47,718 nucleotides of DNA, from positions 1 to 47,718 of the forward strand of contig DBXP01000055.1 in NCBI GenBank assembly GCA_002309575.1, written 5' to 3'. The stretch's first letter is position 1. The number at the start of each line of letters is the position of its first letter. Below the pieces are notes generated by a model. That model was not told where the DNA came from, searched no databases, and was given only the letters and a program-made list of their open reading frames with translations. This stretch comes from a bacterium UBP6_UBA1209. Lineage in GTDB: Bacteria; UBP6; UBA1177. Below, piece after piece: positions 6,852 through 14,331 of this stretch. The position numbers were made by a program, and so were the translations under genes.

Positions 6852-9338
6852 ATGCATAGTGACAGTAAGCTGAAATTCTTCTTTTTGCTGCTTTCGTTCT
6901 CGATAATCCTCTGTCTGCCGCCGTTTCTGCTCGGCGGAGTCTACTCGCACACCGGAACGAATCTCATAATAATTGCAGTCTGCGCGGCTGTAACGCTTGT
7001 CTACACCTGTTACCTTCTGGTCCTGAAAAAGAGCTTTTCGATTTCGATGGTGGTCTTCCCTCTGCTGCTCATCATCCTCTTTGCGATGCTCCAGCTGATC
7101 CCGCTGCCTGTCGGACTGCTCAGGATCGTCTCTCCGAAGGGTGCCTATTTTCAACTGATAGACGGCTCCGGCGCACACCCGGCGACGATGTCGGTGACAG
7201 ACACGGTCTATTCGATCTTCAGAGTCCTGTCGCTGATCTTTCTCAGCGTGATCGTCACGAGAAACATCTACGTCGGCCACAAACGCTGGAAGCAGATCAC
7301 TATCGACGTCGTTATCTTTATCTCCACGATCGTTATCGTTTTTTCGACCGTTCTGGGTCTCATGCACACGACCAGCTGGCTCTACGGAAAGCTGGGTAAA
7401 AGCACCTTCCTGCTCAACTCGATAATCGTCAACCCGAACCATGCGGCGGGATTTTTCGGGATCTCGGGAATGCTCGCCCTCACCTCGATCTACTATGCCG
7501 AATTCAAACGCAAGAAATATTTCTACGCATCCCTCTTTTTTCTCCACACGGTCGCAGTGATAGCGACACTCTCGCGTGGGGGGATCACGGCATACCTTCT
7601 CGCCGTTTTCCTGATGCTTGCCCTCAACACGAAATCACTTAAAACGCTTGACAAAAAGAGGTTTTACATCGCCTTCGTCTCTATCCTGCTTGCCTTTTTC
7701 GTCGCATTCCAGGCAAGCGAGCTGATCTTCCGCGAGTTCGATTTTCAAAAAGAGGGCTTTTTCGACAAGGTGAAATTCAGCGAAGACGCCGCAGGTTACT
7801 TCAAGGACTTCTGGTTCACCGGGTCAGGGCTCGGCAGTTTCTCGAAGGTCTTTTCTTACTACCGCGCCAACCCGGAATCCCTCTTCCTTGAGCTTGAAAA
7901 CGAACCGCTGCAATTCGTTCTCGAAAACGGGATCATCGCCTCTCTTCTCGTTTTTGCCGCATTTATACTCATCGTCGTCAGAGGAAGGCACGAAAGCAAA
8001 CGCAGAAAGGGGCTCATTGCCACGCTCTTTTTTATCGTGCTTCACAACACGCTCGACTTTAACCTGCACAACTTCGCGTCGCTTTTCCCTGTGACCATCG
8101 TTTTGATCTTACTTGCAAAACCGATCGCTCTTGAGGGCAGGAGACGCATCGCGGTGCTCTCTTCCGTTGTCATACTTTCGGTCGTGACACTGATTTTCAC
8201 GACCACGACAGGCGGCCAGAGACTGATGGGTTACACGGAAGAGGGGGCTCCTTACGATTACGAAACCCTGCTTTACTACAGGCCTGCAGATGTCCGCGTC
8301 CCTCTCGACAAGGCTCTGGAAAAGATAAATTCCAAAGACAGGCTGTCGTTCATCAACGCATCGAAAGAGATCGCATCGGTCCGGGCAAAGGCGCCGAAAT
8401 ACTACTACGGCTACTACCTCTCGGGCTACCATCTCCTGAAGATCGGCGCTGTCGAGCCGTCGCTCTACTTCTTCAGGCAGTCCCTCTCCCTGACGCAGAA
8501 CTATGCAGACCACTTCGGAGGACAACTTCGCAGCAAGTACACATGGCTCCTCGACAAGATCTACACCAGGCTTGAAGAGAACGGCCACAAGGAACGGATC
8601 GTCGATCTGATCGAGATCAATGAATACAACAAAAAACCGGTGGAGCAGTTCATATTCAGGATCTCATCCGACAACGAGGCTGCGATACAGTTTGCATACG
8701 GTCACAGAGAACTCTTCTTCGTCTCGATCGTCCGGGATCTGGTAAAGAAAAACAACGTTACCGAGGCTCTCGCGCTCATCACTGAATCGCTTGAACGCAA
8801 GGATATCGAACCCCTGGACCACGGCAGACTTCTGGTATACCGGGCGAAACTCTACGAAAAGGACAAACTCTACGATGACGCCTACAACTTTTATATCCGC
8901 GGAGCCGCGCTCACGCAAAGCTTCCAGGATTACCTCTCGGCGGCATACTGCTCTTTACATCTCGACGAAAAGAGACAGGGCGAAATAGACGAGCTGATGC
9001 GCCAGAGGTCCCTTCAGCATTCGGCTAACCTCGCGAGCTATTACCGCTGGCTCTCCAGAAAGGCTTTCAACGCCTACAACCACTCCGAAGGCTTCAAATA
9101 CCTTGAAAGGGCCGCATCGATTTCCAGAAATCCGGCATGGCATTTGGAGATCGCTAACACCTACGCAGGCAGGAAGATGCACTACTACGCATCTCAGAAA
9201 TACCTGAAAATAATGAGAGAATTTCCCGATTACAAACCTGCTCTCATAAAAGAGCGTTACGAAAGCGAAAAGAAGCTGCTCGAAGAACAGGAGGAGCAGA
9301 AACGCAAAGAGATGATCCTTAACGGCAAAGGTTTCTGA
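6852..9338 (+). CDS. O-antigen ligase-like (Wzy_C/WaaL) membrane protein with C-terminal TPR domain
   Basis: 828 aa. About ten hydrophobic segments fill residues 8-440. Hallmarks of the WaaL/Wzy polymerase-ligase superfamily are visible: NPNHAAGFFGISG (about 194-206), TLSRGG (239-244), a GSGLGSF stretch near 325 and ENEPLQFVLENG soon after. The C-terminal 350 residues are soluble and helical with TPR-like units, for example EPSLYFFRQSLSLTQNYADH and HSEGFKYLERAASISRNP. These enzymes transfer or polymerise undecaprenyl-linked glycans at the periplasmic face. The Shine-Dalgarno GAGG overlaps the stop of the barrel gene, so the two are coupled. Its place in an MCE/barrel operon suggests a role in outer-leaflet glycan or lipid assembly; the exact substrate is unknown. 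Confidence 0.82.
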   Translation: MHSDSKLKFFFLLLSFSIILCLPPFLLGGVYSHTGTNLIIIAVCAAVTLVYTCYLLVLKKSFSISMVVFPLLLIILFAMLQLIPLPVGLLRIVSPKGAYFQLIDGSGAHPATMSVTDTVYSIFRVLSLIFLSVIVTRNIYVGHKRWKQITIDVVIFISTIVIVFSTVLGLMHTTSWLYGKLGKSTFLLNSIIVNPNHAAGFFGISGMLALTSIYYAEFKRKKYFYASLFFLHTVAVIATLSRGGITAYLLAVFLMLALNTKSLKTLDKKRFYIAFVSILLAFFVAFQASELIFREFDFQKEGFFDKVKFSEDAAGYFKDFWFTGSGLGSFSKVFSYYRANPESLFLELENEPLQFVLENGIIASLLVFAAFILIVVRGRHESKRRKGLIATLFFIVLHNTLDFNLHNFASLFPVTIVLILLAKPIALEGRRRIAVLSSVVILSVVTLIFTTTTGGQRLMGYTEEGAPYDYETLLYYRPADVRVPLDKALEKINSKDRLSFINASKEIASVRAKAPKYYYGYYLSGYHLLKIGAVEPSLYFFRQSLSLTQNYADHFGGQLRSKYTWLLDKIYTRLEENGHKERIVDLIEINEYNKKPVEQFIFRISSDNEAAIQFAYGHRELFFVSIVRDLVKKNNVTEALALITESLERKDIEPLDHGRLLVYRAKLYEKDKLYDDAYNFYIRGAALTQSFQDYLSAAYCSLHLDEKRQGEIDELMRQRSLQHSANLASYYRWLSRKAFNAYNHSEGFKYLERAASISRNPAWHLEIANTYAGRKMHYYASQKYLKIMREFPDYKPALIKERYESEKKLLEEQEEQKRKEMILNGKGF

Positions 9339-9364
9339 TTTTTTGAAAAAAACTGCCTAAAAAA

Positions 9365-9392
9365 TTGATATTTAAAAAGTTATGGCTATAAG
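9365..9392 (+). promoter_or_regulatory. predicted tRNA-Pro promoter
   Basis: TTGATA (9365-9370), a 16-bp spacer and TATAAG (9387-9392), placed so that transcription would start a few bases before the mature tRNA 5' end at 9407. Confidence 0.6.
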
Positions 9393-9406
9393 CCTCATCG
9401 TTGAGT

Positions 9407-9483
9407 CGGGATGTAGCTCAGTCTGGTAGAGTGCTGCGTTCGGGACGCAGAAGTCGCTGGTTCAAGTCCAGTCATCCCGACCA
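9407..9483 (+). tRNA. tRNA-Pro (anticodon CGG)
   Basis: A complete cloverleaf is visible. The acceptor CGGGATG (9407-9413) pairs with CATCCCG (9473-9479). The anticodon stem CTGCG/CGCAG encloses TTCGGGA with anticodon CGG at 9441-9443. The T-arm is CTGG-TTCAAGT-CCAG. Discriminator A is at 9480 and CCA is encoded at 9481-9483. Only 17 nt separate it from the end of the convergent dehydrogenase gene. Confidence 0.96.
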
Positions 9484-9500
9484 CTTCTTTTTGAAATCAC

Positions 9501-10457
9501 TTAACAAACGATGTTTTGAGGCTTTTCACCGCGAAGTACAGCTGTACAGTCGTCTATCACCATTCTCGCCATTTCGGAACGGGTCTCCAGGGCCGAACTT
9601 CCGATGTGCGGCAGAAGCGCCGTGTTTTCAAGAGTCATAAGTTTTTCGTTGATTTTCGGCTCGAACTCATAGACATCGAATCCCGCCGCGTAAATTTCTT
9701 TTCTTTCGAGAGCGTCAGCCAAAGCCGCTTCGTCGATAAGCTGACCGCGGGCAGTGTTGATGATTATCGCGCTTTTCTTCATCGTTTTGAGTTCTTTTGC
9801 TCCGATCATGTGGTGAAGTTCCGGCACATACGGCAGGTGCAGCGAAAGGAAGTCGCACTCTTTCAGCAGTTCGGCAAATTCGCAGTATTTCGCGCCGAGT
9901 TCCCTCTCAGCCGCTTCGTTTCTGCGCCTGCTCCAGTAGATTATGTCGAGACCGAACGCTTTTGCCCTTTTCGCCGTGGCGAAACCGATCCTTCCCATTC
10001 CGAGGACACCGAATTTCTTGCCGTCAAGCGACACTCCGTTGAAAAGTTCAGGTGTCCAGCCTTTGAATTTTCCTTCTCTCGCATATTTTTCGGCTTCGAC
10101 CGCACGTCTTGAAGTCATCAGAAGAAGCAGGATCGCGATATCGGCAGTCGAATCGGTGAGGACTCCCGGCGTGTTCGTGACAGTGATCCCGTGCTCGCGG
10201 CAGTAAGCCAGATCAATGTTGTTGAAACCGACCGCATAGTTGGAAACGACCTTCAGATCCGGCATTTTGACAAGCAGTCCGGCGTCGATTTTGTCGGAAA
10301 GCATCGAAATGAGCCCGTCCGGATTCAGTTTTTCAAGACTTTCAGCCAGATTTTTATGCTCTTCCTCATTCAGAACAACAGTCTCAAAATTTTTGTCGGC
10401 AAGCAGTTCTTCATACCTTTTGCCCGGCAGTTTGCACGAAATAACGATTTTTTTCAT
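9501..10457 (-). CDS. D-2-hydroxyacid dehydrogenase (glyoxylate/hydroxypyruvate reductase type)
   Basis: 318 aa, the usual length for the family. It is an NAD(P)-dependent cytoplasmic enzyme that interconverts a 2-oxoacid and a D-2-hydroxyacid. The N-terminal substrate-binding part contains VVSNYAVGFNNIDLAYC and TNTPGVLTDSTAD. The Rossmann motif is GVLGMGRIGFATAKRAKAFG (about 155-174). The catalytic region has NTARGQLIDEAAL (Arg), GFDVYEFEP (Glu) and LLPHIGSSALETR (His). A GAGAGGTG Shine-Dalgarno precedes the ATG. The NTPGVLTDSTAD stretch is typical of glyoxylate/gluconate reductases, but the substrate cannot be read from sequence. The gene stands alone, convergent with tRNA-Pro. Confidence 0.93.
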   Translation of the reverse strand: MKKIVISCKLPGKRYEELLADKNFETVVLNEEEHKNLAESLEKLNPDGLISMLSDKIDAGLLVKMPDLKVVSNYAVGFNNIDLAYCREHGITVTNTPGVLTDSTADIAILLLLMTSRRAVEAEKYAREGKFKGWTPELFNGVSLDGKKFGVLGMGRIGFATAKRAKAFGLDIIYWSRRRNEAAERELGAKYCEFAELLKECDFLSLHLPYVPELHHMIGAKELKTMKKSAIIINTARGQLIDEAALADALERKEIYAAGFDVYEFEPKINEKLMTLENTALLPHIGSSALETRSEMARMVIDDCTAVLRGEKPQNIVC

Positions 10458-10559
10458 TTTTCACCTCTCTTCTATTTTACAATTTCCCAAAGACCACCTT
10501 TGTCAGGCCAAACACGGCGGATAATATTCTGTTCTTGAAGAATTGCGATTTGTTTCGTT

Positions 10560-10730
10560 TATAGTGGTATAGTTGAAGTGTAAAATAGCCGCTACCGAAG
10601 ACACCCTGGACGGCTGCAGAAAAAAATCACACCCTTTTCATTTTTTTTCGTAAAAACCGCAGGTACGGATTACTAACTGATTTGACAAACCTACCAAGAA
10701 TATCGGCTCCTCGCGGGGCCTTTTTTTTTT
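10560..10730 (+). ncRNA. candidate small RNA ending at a strong terminator
   Basis: A strong intrinsic terminator at 10705-10730 points along plus, although the genes on both sides (9501-10457 and 10738-11901) are on minus. A plus transcript must therefore start between them. No start codon with a Shine-Dalgarno is visible. Possible pairings include AGCCG with CGGCT near 10587-10615, GTGT with ACAC around it, and CCG-TACC with GGTACGG (about 10590 with 10663). The 5' end is only a guess; TATAGT boxes near 10560-10572 lack a good -35. It does not match the landmarks of tmRNA, RNase P RNA, SRP RNA or 6S that I know. Confidence 0.3.
10705..10730 (+). terminator. rho-independent terminator (plus strand)
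   Basis: Six base pairs, GGCTCC (10705-10710) with GGGGCC (10715-10720), a TCGC loop, then ten T (10721-10730). On the minus strand no U-tract follows the hairpin, so it does not serve the gene ending at 10738. Confidence 0.75.
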
Positions 10731-10737
10731 GCCTTGA

Positions 10738-11901
10738 TCAATCCAGAGAGACCCAGACCGAGGGACGGATCAAAGCATCGATGAAACCGGCGTTGCGGCC
10801 GCTGTTCACCTCACCGCCTGAGGAGACGTTTTCAACTAGATTCTGGTTGTTTCCGGGAGAGCGCAGCCACCAGAAGCCGGCACCGGAATCATCCGTCCAG
10901 GCTCCGTTCTTTTTCGCCTCTTCGGAGGCACGGCAGATCCTCGTTTCGACCCTTGGGAAATAGCGGACGACCTCGGCGCTGTTCAGCAGGAAGACCTTGT
11001 CGCCCTCCACGTTCGCACTGATCCTCGACCTCTCCTCATCCGAAAAAGCGGAGTTGAAGAAAGTTCCGTTAAGCCACCCTCTTATCTCGCTCTCGCCCCA
11101 GCTGTTGCCAGTATTTTCAGGGTTGAAACGGCGGGCGTCCAAACCCTCTTTGGTGATCATAAGAGCCTTTCCGTCCTGAATATCGAGAACATACCAGACG
11201 ATCCCTGTTCCAGCGTAAGTGCCGAATTTTGACGCGATTTTCTTGGCATTTTCACGCACGACCATCTTTTTTGCAAGCGTGAGACCGGCGTTGTGAGCCT
11301 CGATTTCGGCATCCTCGGCCAGAGACTTGTCAAGCTCGATCCACAGAGCAGGACGCACCGTGTCACCAGTGTTCTGAGCCGCACCTTCCCTGCTGTTGAG
11401 CATATTCTCCATCTCTTTTATCTGAAAAATACGGCCTGCAGGATTCACAGCCAATATCCGCTGTTTGTCCGAAGGTGAAAATGCAGCATGGTAAAACTCT
11501 TCGTTCAACCATTTTGCAAGATCACCGCTGTAGCGGTAATTCACCTTGCTGAAAACAAGCGCCCTGTTGCCCTGGACATCGAGGATCTCCCAGCGCAGAT
11601 CTCCGCAGCCGCTGTAGTTCTGGCGGCAGATCTCGTTCCCCGGGTCGATACGTCCGAAGCTCGGCAGCGCACGGGAAACAGCCGCGATCCTTGCGGATCT
11701 TTCGGCATCAAGGACCTTCTTGTCCTTCTTCTGTTCAGACTGTTTTACAGATGCTGACGCTTTCGGTTTTTCCGAAGAGTCCGACACCGCAGCCGGCTTT
11801 TGCGTCTCCGAGGTCTTTGCCGGAGCATGTCTGGAATTGCCTGCTGCAAGAAGAACAAAACTTATAAGTAAAACTGTCATTAAAAACAACGACTTTTTCA
11901 T
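10738..11901 (-). CDS. secreted DUF6273-domain protein
   Basis: 387 aa from the ATG at 11901, which follows GGAGG; an upstream in-frame start at 11922 lacks one. The signal peptide (MKKSLFLMTVLLISFVLLAAG) lacks a lipobox Cys, unlike its relatives. A Lys/Ser/Glu-rich linker to about residue 80 follows. Two DUF6273-like units come next. The first is shortened (LRWEILDVQGNRALVFSK, KWLNEEFYHAAFS, RPALWIELD). The second is complete (VWYVLDIQDGKALMITKEG, IRGWLNGTFFNSAFSDEE, KVFLLNSAEVVRYF, GFWWLRSPG, RPSVWVSLD). DUF6273 has no known activity; the domains are extracytoplasmic and lectin-like in general layout. The same domain occurs three times in the protein at 34925-37351. Confidence 0.8.
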   Translation of the reverse strand: MKKSLFLMTVLLISFVLLAAGNSRHAPAKTSETQKPAAVSDSSEKPKASASVKQSEQKKDKKVLDAERSARIAAVSRALPSFGRIDPGNEICRQNYSGCGDLRWEILDVQGNRALVFSKVNYRYSGDLAKWLNEEFYHAAFSPSDKQRILAVNPAGRIFQIKEMENMLNSREGAAQNTGDTVRPALWIELDKSLAEDAEIEAHNAGLTLAKKMVVRENAKKIASKFGTYAGTGIVWYVLDIQDGKALMITKEGLDARRFNPENTGNSWGESEIRGWLNGTFFNSAFSDEERSRISANVEGDKVFLLNSAEVVRYFPRVETRICRASEEAKKNGAWTDDSGAGFWWLRSPGNNQNLVENVSSGGEVNSGRNAGFIDALIRPSVWVSLD

Positions 11902-11978
11902 TTCTGAACCTCCATCTGTCAAACAGTAAACTTATTTAAGGTATAACAAAAATGAAAAAAAATGAAAGTGTACCGGAT

Positions 11979-13088
11979 CTATTTTGCTGCAGCAAGTTCA
12001 GCCTTTCTCTTCTTTTCAGCCTTGGCCATGAACCAGATCGCAAGGAAGATGAATCCGAGCGATACCCAGTCGATGAGAGAAGGATATTTTCCGCCGAAAA
12101 CCGCTGCGAAAATGACTGTCGAAAGCGTTCCGGCGATGAGCGATGTCAGACGGTTCGCAAGGTTCGCGAAGGTCGCCGTTCTGCCTTTGAACATGAAGAT
12201 GAAAACTGAGAAGAAGGCGTTGATACCGTAGGCCGTGCCGACAAGTCCTGCCCAGATCGCCCAGTCCCAGTTGGTGTTGAAAAACGCCTTTGCGAACGGG
12301 TCGATCCTCGGTCCGGTGACGCCGAACTTACCTGCCGCAATAAGAACGCAGATCGTAACAAGCGTCATCGTGGTGAATGATGCGATCTGTTCGATTGCGA
12401 AAAATGCCTTGTTGTTGTCCCTTTTCACAGCCTTTTCTTCTGCCGGACGGGTGTTTTTGTAATAGTTCATGATGTAGATCCTGAACGCGTACGCCGCAAT
12501 ATAACTTGCGAAAATGACCATAAAGGGGATCGACGAGAAGGGGCTCTCCTTGCCGTCGCTGCCGCCGGTGAAGGCCTTGATGAGAACTGCGAAAAGCGCG
12601 ATACACATAGCGATGTTCTCCTCCATAAAGACCTTCTTTTTCAGAATCCCTTTGCGGATCTGGATCGCATCGACGATCCTGCCGATTATGATGACCGAAC
12701 CGCGCATGATGATCATCGCGACCATGACCGAGATGTGGTCGAACGTGTAGAGCAGAGTCGTGGTCGGAACTACGACAGCGGTGCAGATGCCCGAAAAGAC
12801 GATGTATGGCAGCTCGCTCGGCATCGTTATGCCGCAGACCTTGATTTTCCTGACCGAATCGAGGCGGTACCAGCGCATGATGAGAACGACCGCCGTGACG
12901 AGCACGCTGGACGCCAGGGTGCTGTAGAAAAGGTATTCCATGCCGGGAAGTCCCGGGAAACCCTCGCCGGTTTTGAGAAAAAATTTAACTCCGACACCTG
13001 TGATGATGTAAAAAAAGAAGTAGCAGAAACAAAGCTGCAGAAGCCTTGAGGTCGAACTTGCAGCACTTTCCGAATATTCGTTGCCCAA
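11979..13088 (-). CDS. polytopic membrane protein, possibly DMT/EamA-like
   Basis: 369 aa with about ten hydrophobic segments, including LLQLCFCYFFFYIITGVGVKF, YIVFSGICTAVVVPTTTLLY, VMVAMIIMRGSVIIIGRIVD and WVSLGFIFLAIWFMAKA. It ends in a basic, Ala/Lys-rich tail. The ten-helix layout with a basic end resembles drug/metabolite transporters, but no diagnostic motif settles this. The start is a TTG at 13086-13088 behind AAGGAG. It lies 36 nt downstream of the DTGD-repeat lipoprotein gene with no terminator between them, so the two may be cotranscribed. Confidence 0.7.
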   Translation of the reverse strand: MGNEYSESAASSTSRLLQLCFCYFFFYIITGVGVKFFLKTGEGFPGLPGMEYLFYSTLASSVLVTAVVLIMRWYRLDSVRKIKVCGITMPSELPYIVFSGICTAVVVPTTTLLYTFDHISVMVAMIIMRGSVIIIGRIVDAIQIRKGILKKKVFMEENIAMCIALFAVLIKAFTGGSDGKESPFSSIPFMVIFASYIAAYAFRIYIMNYYKNTRPAEEKAVKRDNNKAFFAIEQIASFTTMTLVTICVLIAAGKFGVTGPRIDPFAKAFFNTNWDWAIWAGLVGTAYGINAFFSVFIFMFKGRTATFANLANRLTSLIAGTLSTVIFAAVFGGKYPSLIDWVSLGFIFLAIWFMAKAEKKRKAELAAAK

Positions 13089-13124
13089 AATGAATCTCCT
13101 TCTGAAAATGTAAATAGTTAGAGG

Positions 13125-14273
13125 TTACTGAACCGTAAATGTAAGACCGTCGTTGACTAAGTCAGGATCCGAAACTCCGAGCGCGTGCCAGCACGCATCG
13201 CTTGAATTTGTTGCAAAATTGAGAACATGAAGAATGCAGTCATCACCGTTATAGGGTCCGATTTTTTTAATTCCGGACTGAACAGTTGCGCCGCTGCAGA
13301 TGATTCGAATAGCATAGGTAGTGGAAATGTTGCCGTTGATCAAATCCATATCATCGATAAAGAAATCTGTCTCTGTCTCGCCCGTATCGGAATTTGTGAA
13401 CGACTGGAAATAGCTCATTGTTATGCCTGTCGAGTATTTCGGATATGCAGCAGAACCCATTTCACCGGCAACAGAGTGATTTACCTGAATGAATCTTTCT
13501 GTTCCTGAAATATTTGAGAGAGCTTCGAACTCCTCGACTGTTGCGATATGCTTTGTGTTGATGTTGACAACAAGCGTACCGTAAACAGATTTTTCACCGA
13601 GAGTCACGCTCGTTTCACACGGCGGGAAGTATTCCGAACCGTCCTGAACGCCGCCAAGACCAGAATATGTCGATGAGGGAAGCGCTGTAGGGTGGAAAAG
13701 TGTAACTGTTCCCGTGATTTTTACGCCGGAACCGTCGCAGTCCGTGCAGACTCCCGGGTCACCGGTGTCCGGTCCGGAGTCGCCGGTATCTGTCGGCTCG
13801 GAGTCGCCGGTATCTGTCGGCTCGGAGTCTCCGGTATCTGTCGGCTCGGAGTCTCCGGTATCTGTCGGCACGGAGTCTCCGGTATCCGTCGGTACGGTGT
13901 CTCCGGTATCCGTCGGTGCAGAGTCTCCGGTATCCGTCGGCTCGGAGTCTCCGGTATCCGTCGGTGTCGTGTCCCCTGAATCGGTTGTCGACGAATCGTC
14001 ACGGCAAGAGAAGGTGCCGTTAGCCAGCTGACGGCAGTATTCGCCGAAATTTACATTGCAGGTCTTGACCGGGACCCATTCATTTGAAGCAGAATCTTCG
14101 ACATACCTGCACTCCAGGACCTGAGTCAGATCGTTCGTGCAGGTCTGGGTATCCGTTGTCGGGTCGCACGGCGTTCCGTTTCCGCTGCTTGTTCCGCCAT
14201 CTTCATCGTCTGCACACGCAACGACGAGCATAGCGCAAGCAACTAAAATCATTAATGAAATAAGTTTTTTCAT
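13125..14273 (-). CDS. DTGD-repeat lipoprotein
   Basis: 382 aa. The lipoprotein signal MKKLISLMILVACAMLVVAC has its Cys at residue 20. A small Cys-rich module follows (about 36-90: TPCDP, QTCTND, LECRYVED, KTCNVNFGEYC, FSCRDD). A stalk of eight repeats of (S/T)xPTDTGD covers residues 102-165, then comes a beta-rich domain (about 185-382) with Cys at wide spacing. The stalk probably holds the C-terminal domain away from the outer membrane. The function of that domain is unknown; I see no catalytic motif. The start follows AGGAGGT, which directly abuts the T-run of an upstream terminator at 14286-14318. Downstream is the membrane protein ending at 11979. Confidence 0.82.
   Translation of the reverse strand: MKKLISLMILVACAMLVVACADDEDGGTSSGNGTPCDPTTDTQTCTNDLTQVLECRYVEDSASNEWVPVKTCNVNFGEYCRQLANGTFSCRDDSSTTDSGDTTPTDTGDSEPTDTGDSAPTDTGDTVPTDTGDSVPTDTGDSEPTDTGDSEPTDTGDSEPTDTGDSGPDTGDPGVCTDCDGSGVKITGTVTLFHPTALPSSTYSGLGGVQDGSEYFPPCETSVTLGEKSVYGTLVVNINTKHIATVEEFEALSNISGTERFIQVNHSVAGEMGSAAYPKYSTGITMSYFQSFTNSDTGETETDFFIDDMDLINGNISTTYAIRIICSGATVQSGIKKIGPYNGDDCILHVLNFATNSSDACWHALGVSDPDLVNDGLTFTVQ
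13779..13970 (-). repeat. 24-bp tandem repeat, 8 copies, encoding (S/T)xPTDTGD
   Basis: Eight in-frame 24-bp units encode TTPTDTGD, SEPTDTGD, SAPTDTGD, TVPTDTGD, SVPTDTGD and three more SEPTDTGD. The three identical units and the TCT/TCC wobble between copies suggest recent expansion by slippage or recombination. Confidence 0.9.
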
Positions 14274-14285
14274 GGGTTACCTCCT

Positions 14286-14318
14286 AAAAAAAACGCCGGA
14301 GAGCCTGCGCCCTCCGGC
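14286..14318 (-). terminator. rho-independent terminator after the 1009-aa surface-protein gene
   Basis: GCCGGAG (14295-14301) pairs perfectly with CTCCGGC (14312-14318), with a 10-nt loop. On the minus strand eight T follow (14286-14293). The T-run runs straight into the AGGAGG of the next gene (start 14273), so that gene has no room for its own promoter after the terminator. Confidence 0.8.
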
Positions 14319-14331
14319 CGGAAAAAAACAA

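Noticed and set aside
10705..10730. Terminator for the DUF6273 gene ending at 10738
   Set aside because: In the minus direction the A-run precedes the hairpin and no U-run follows, so it works only on plus.
13779..13970. CRISPR array
   Set aside because: Units are contiguous, in frame and have no spacers; the same applies to 23395-23625 and 38989-39207.
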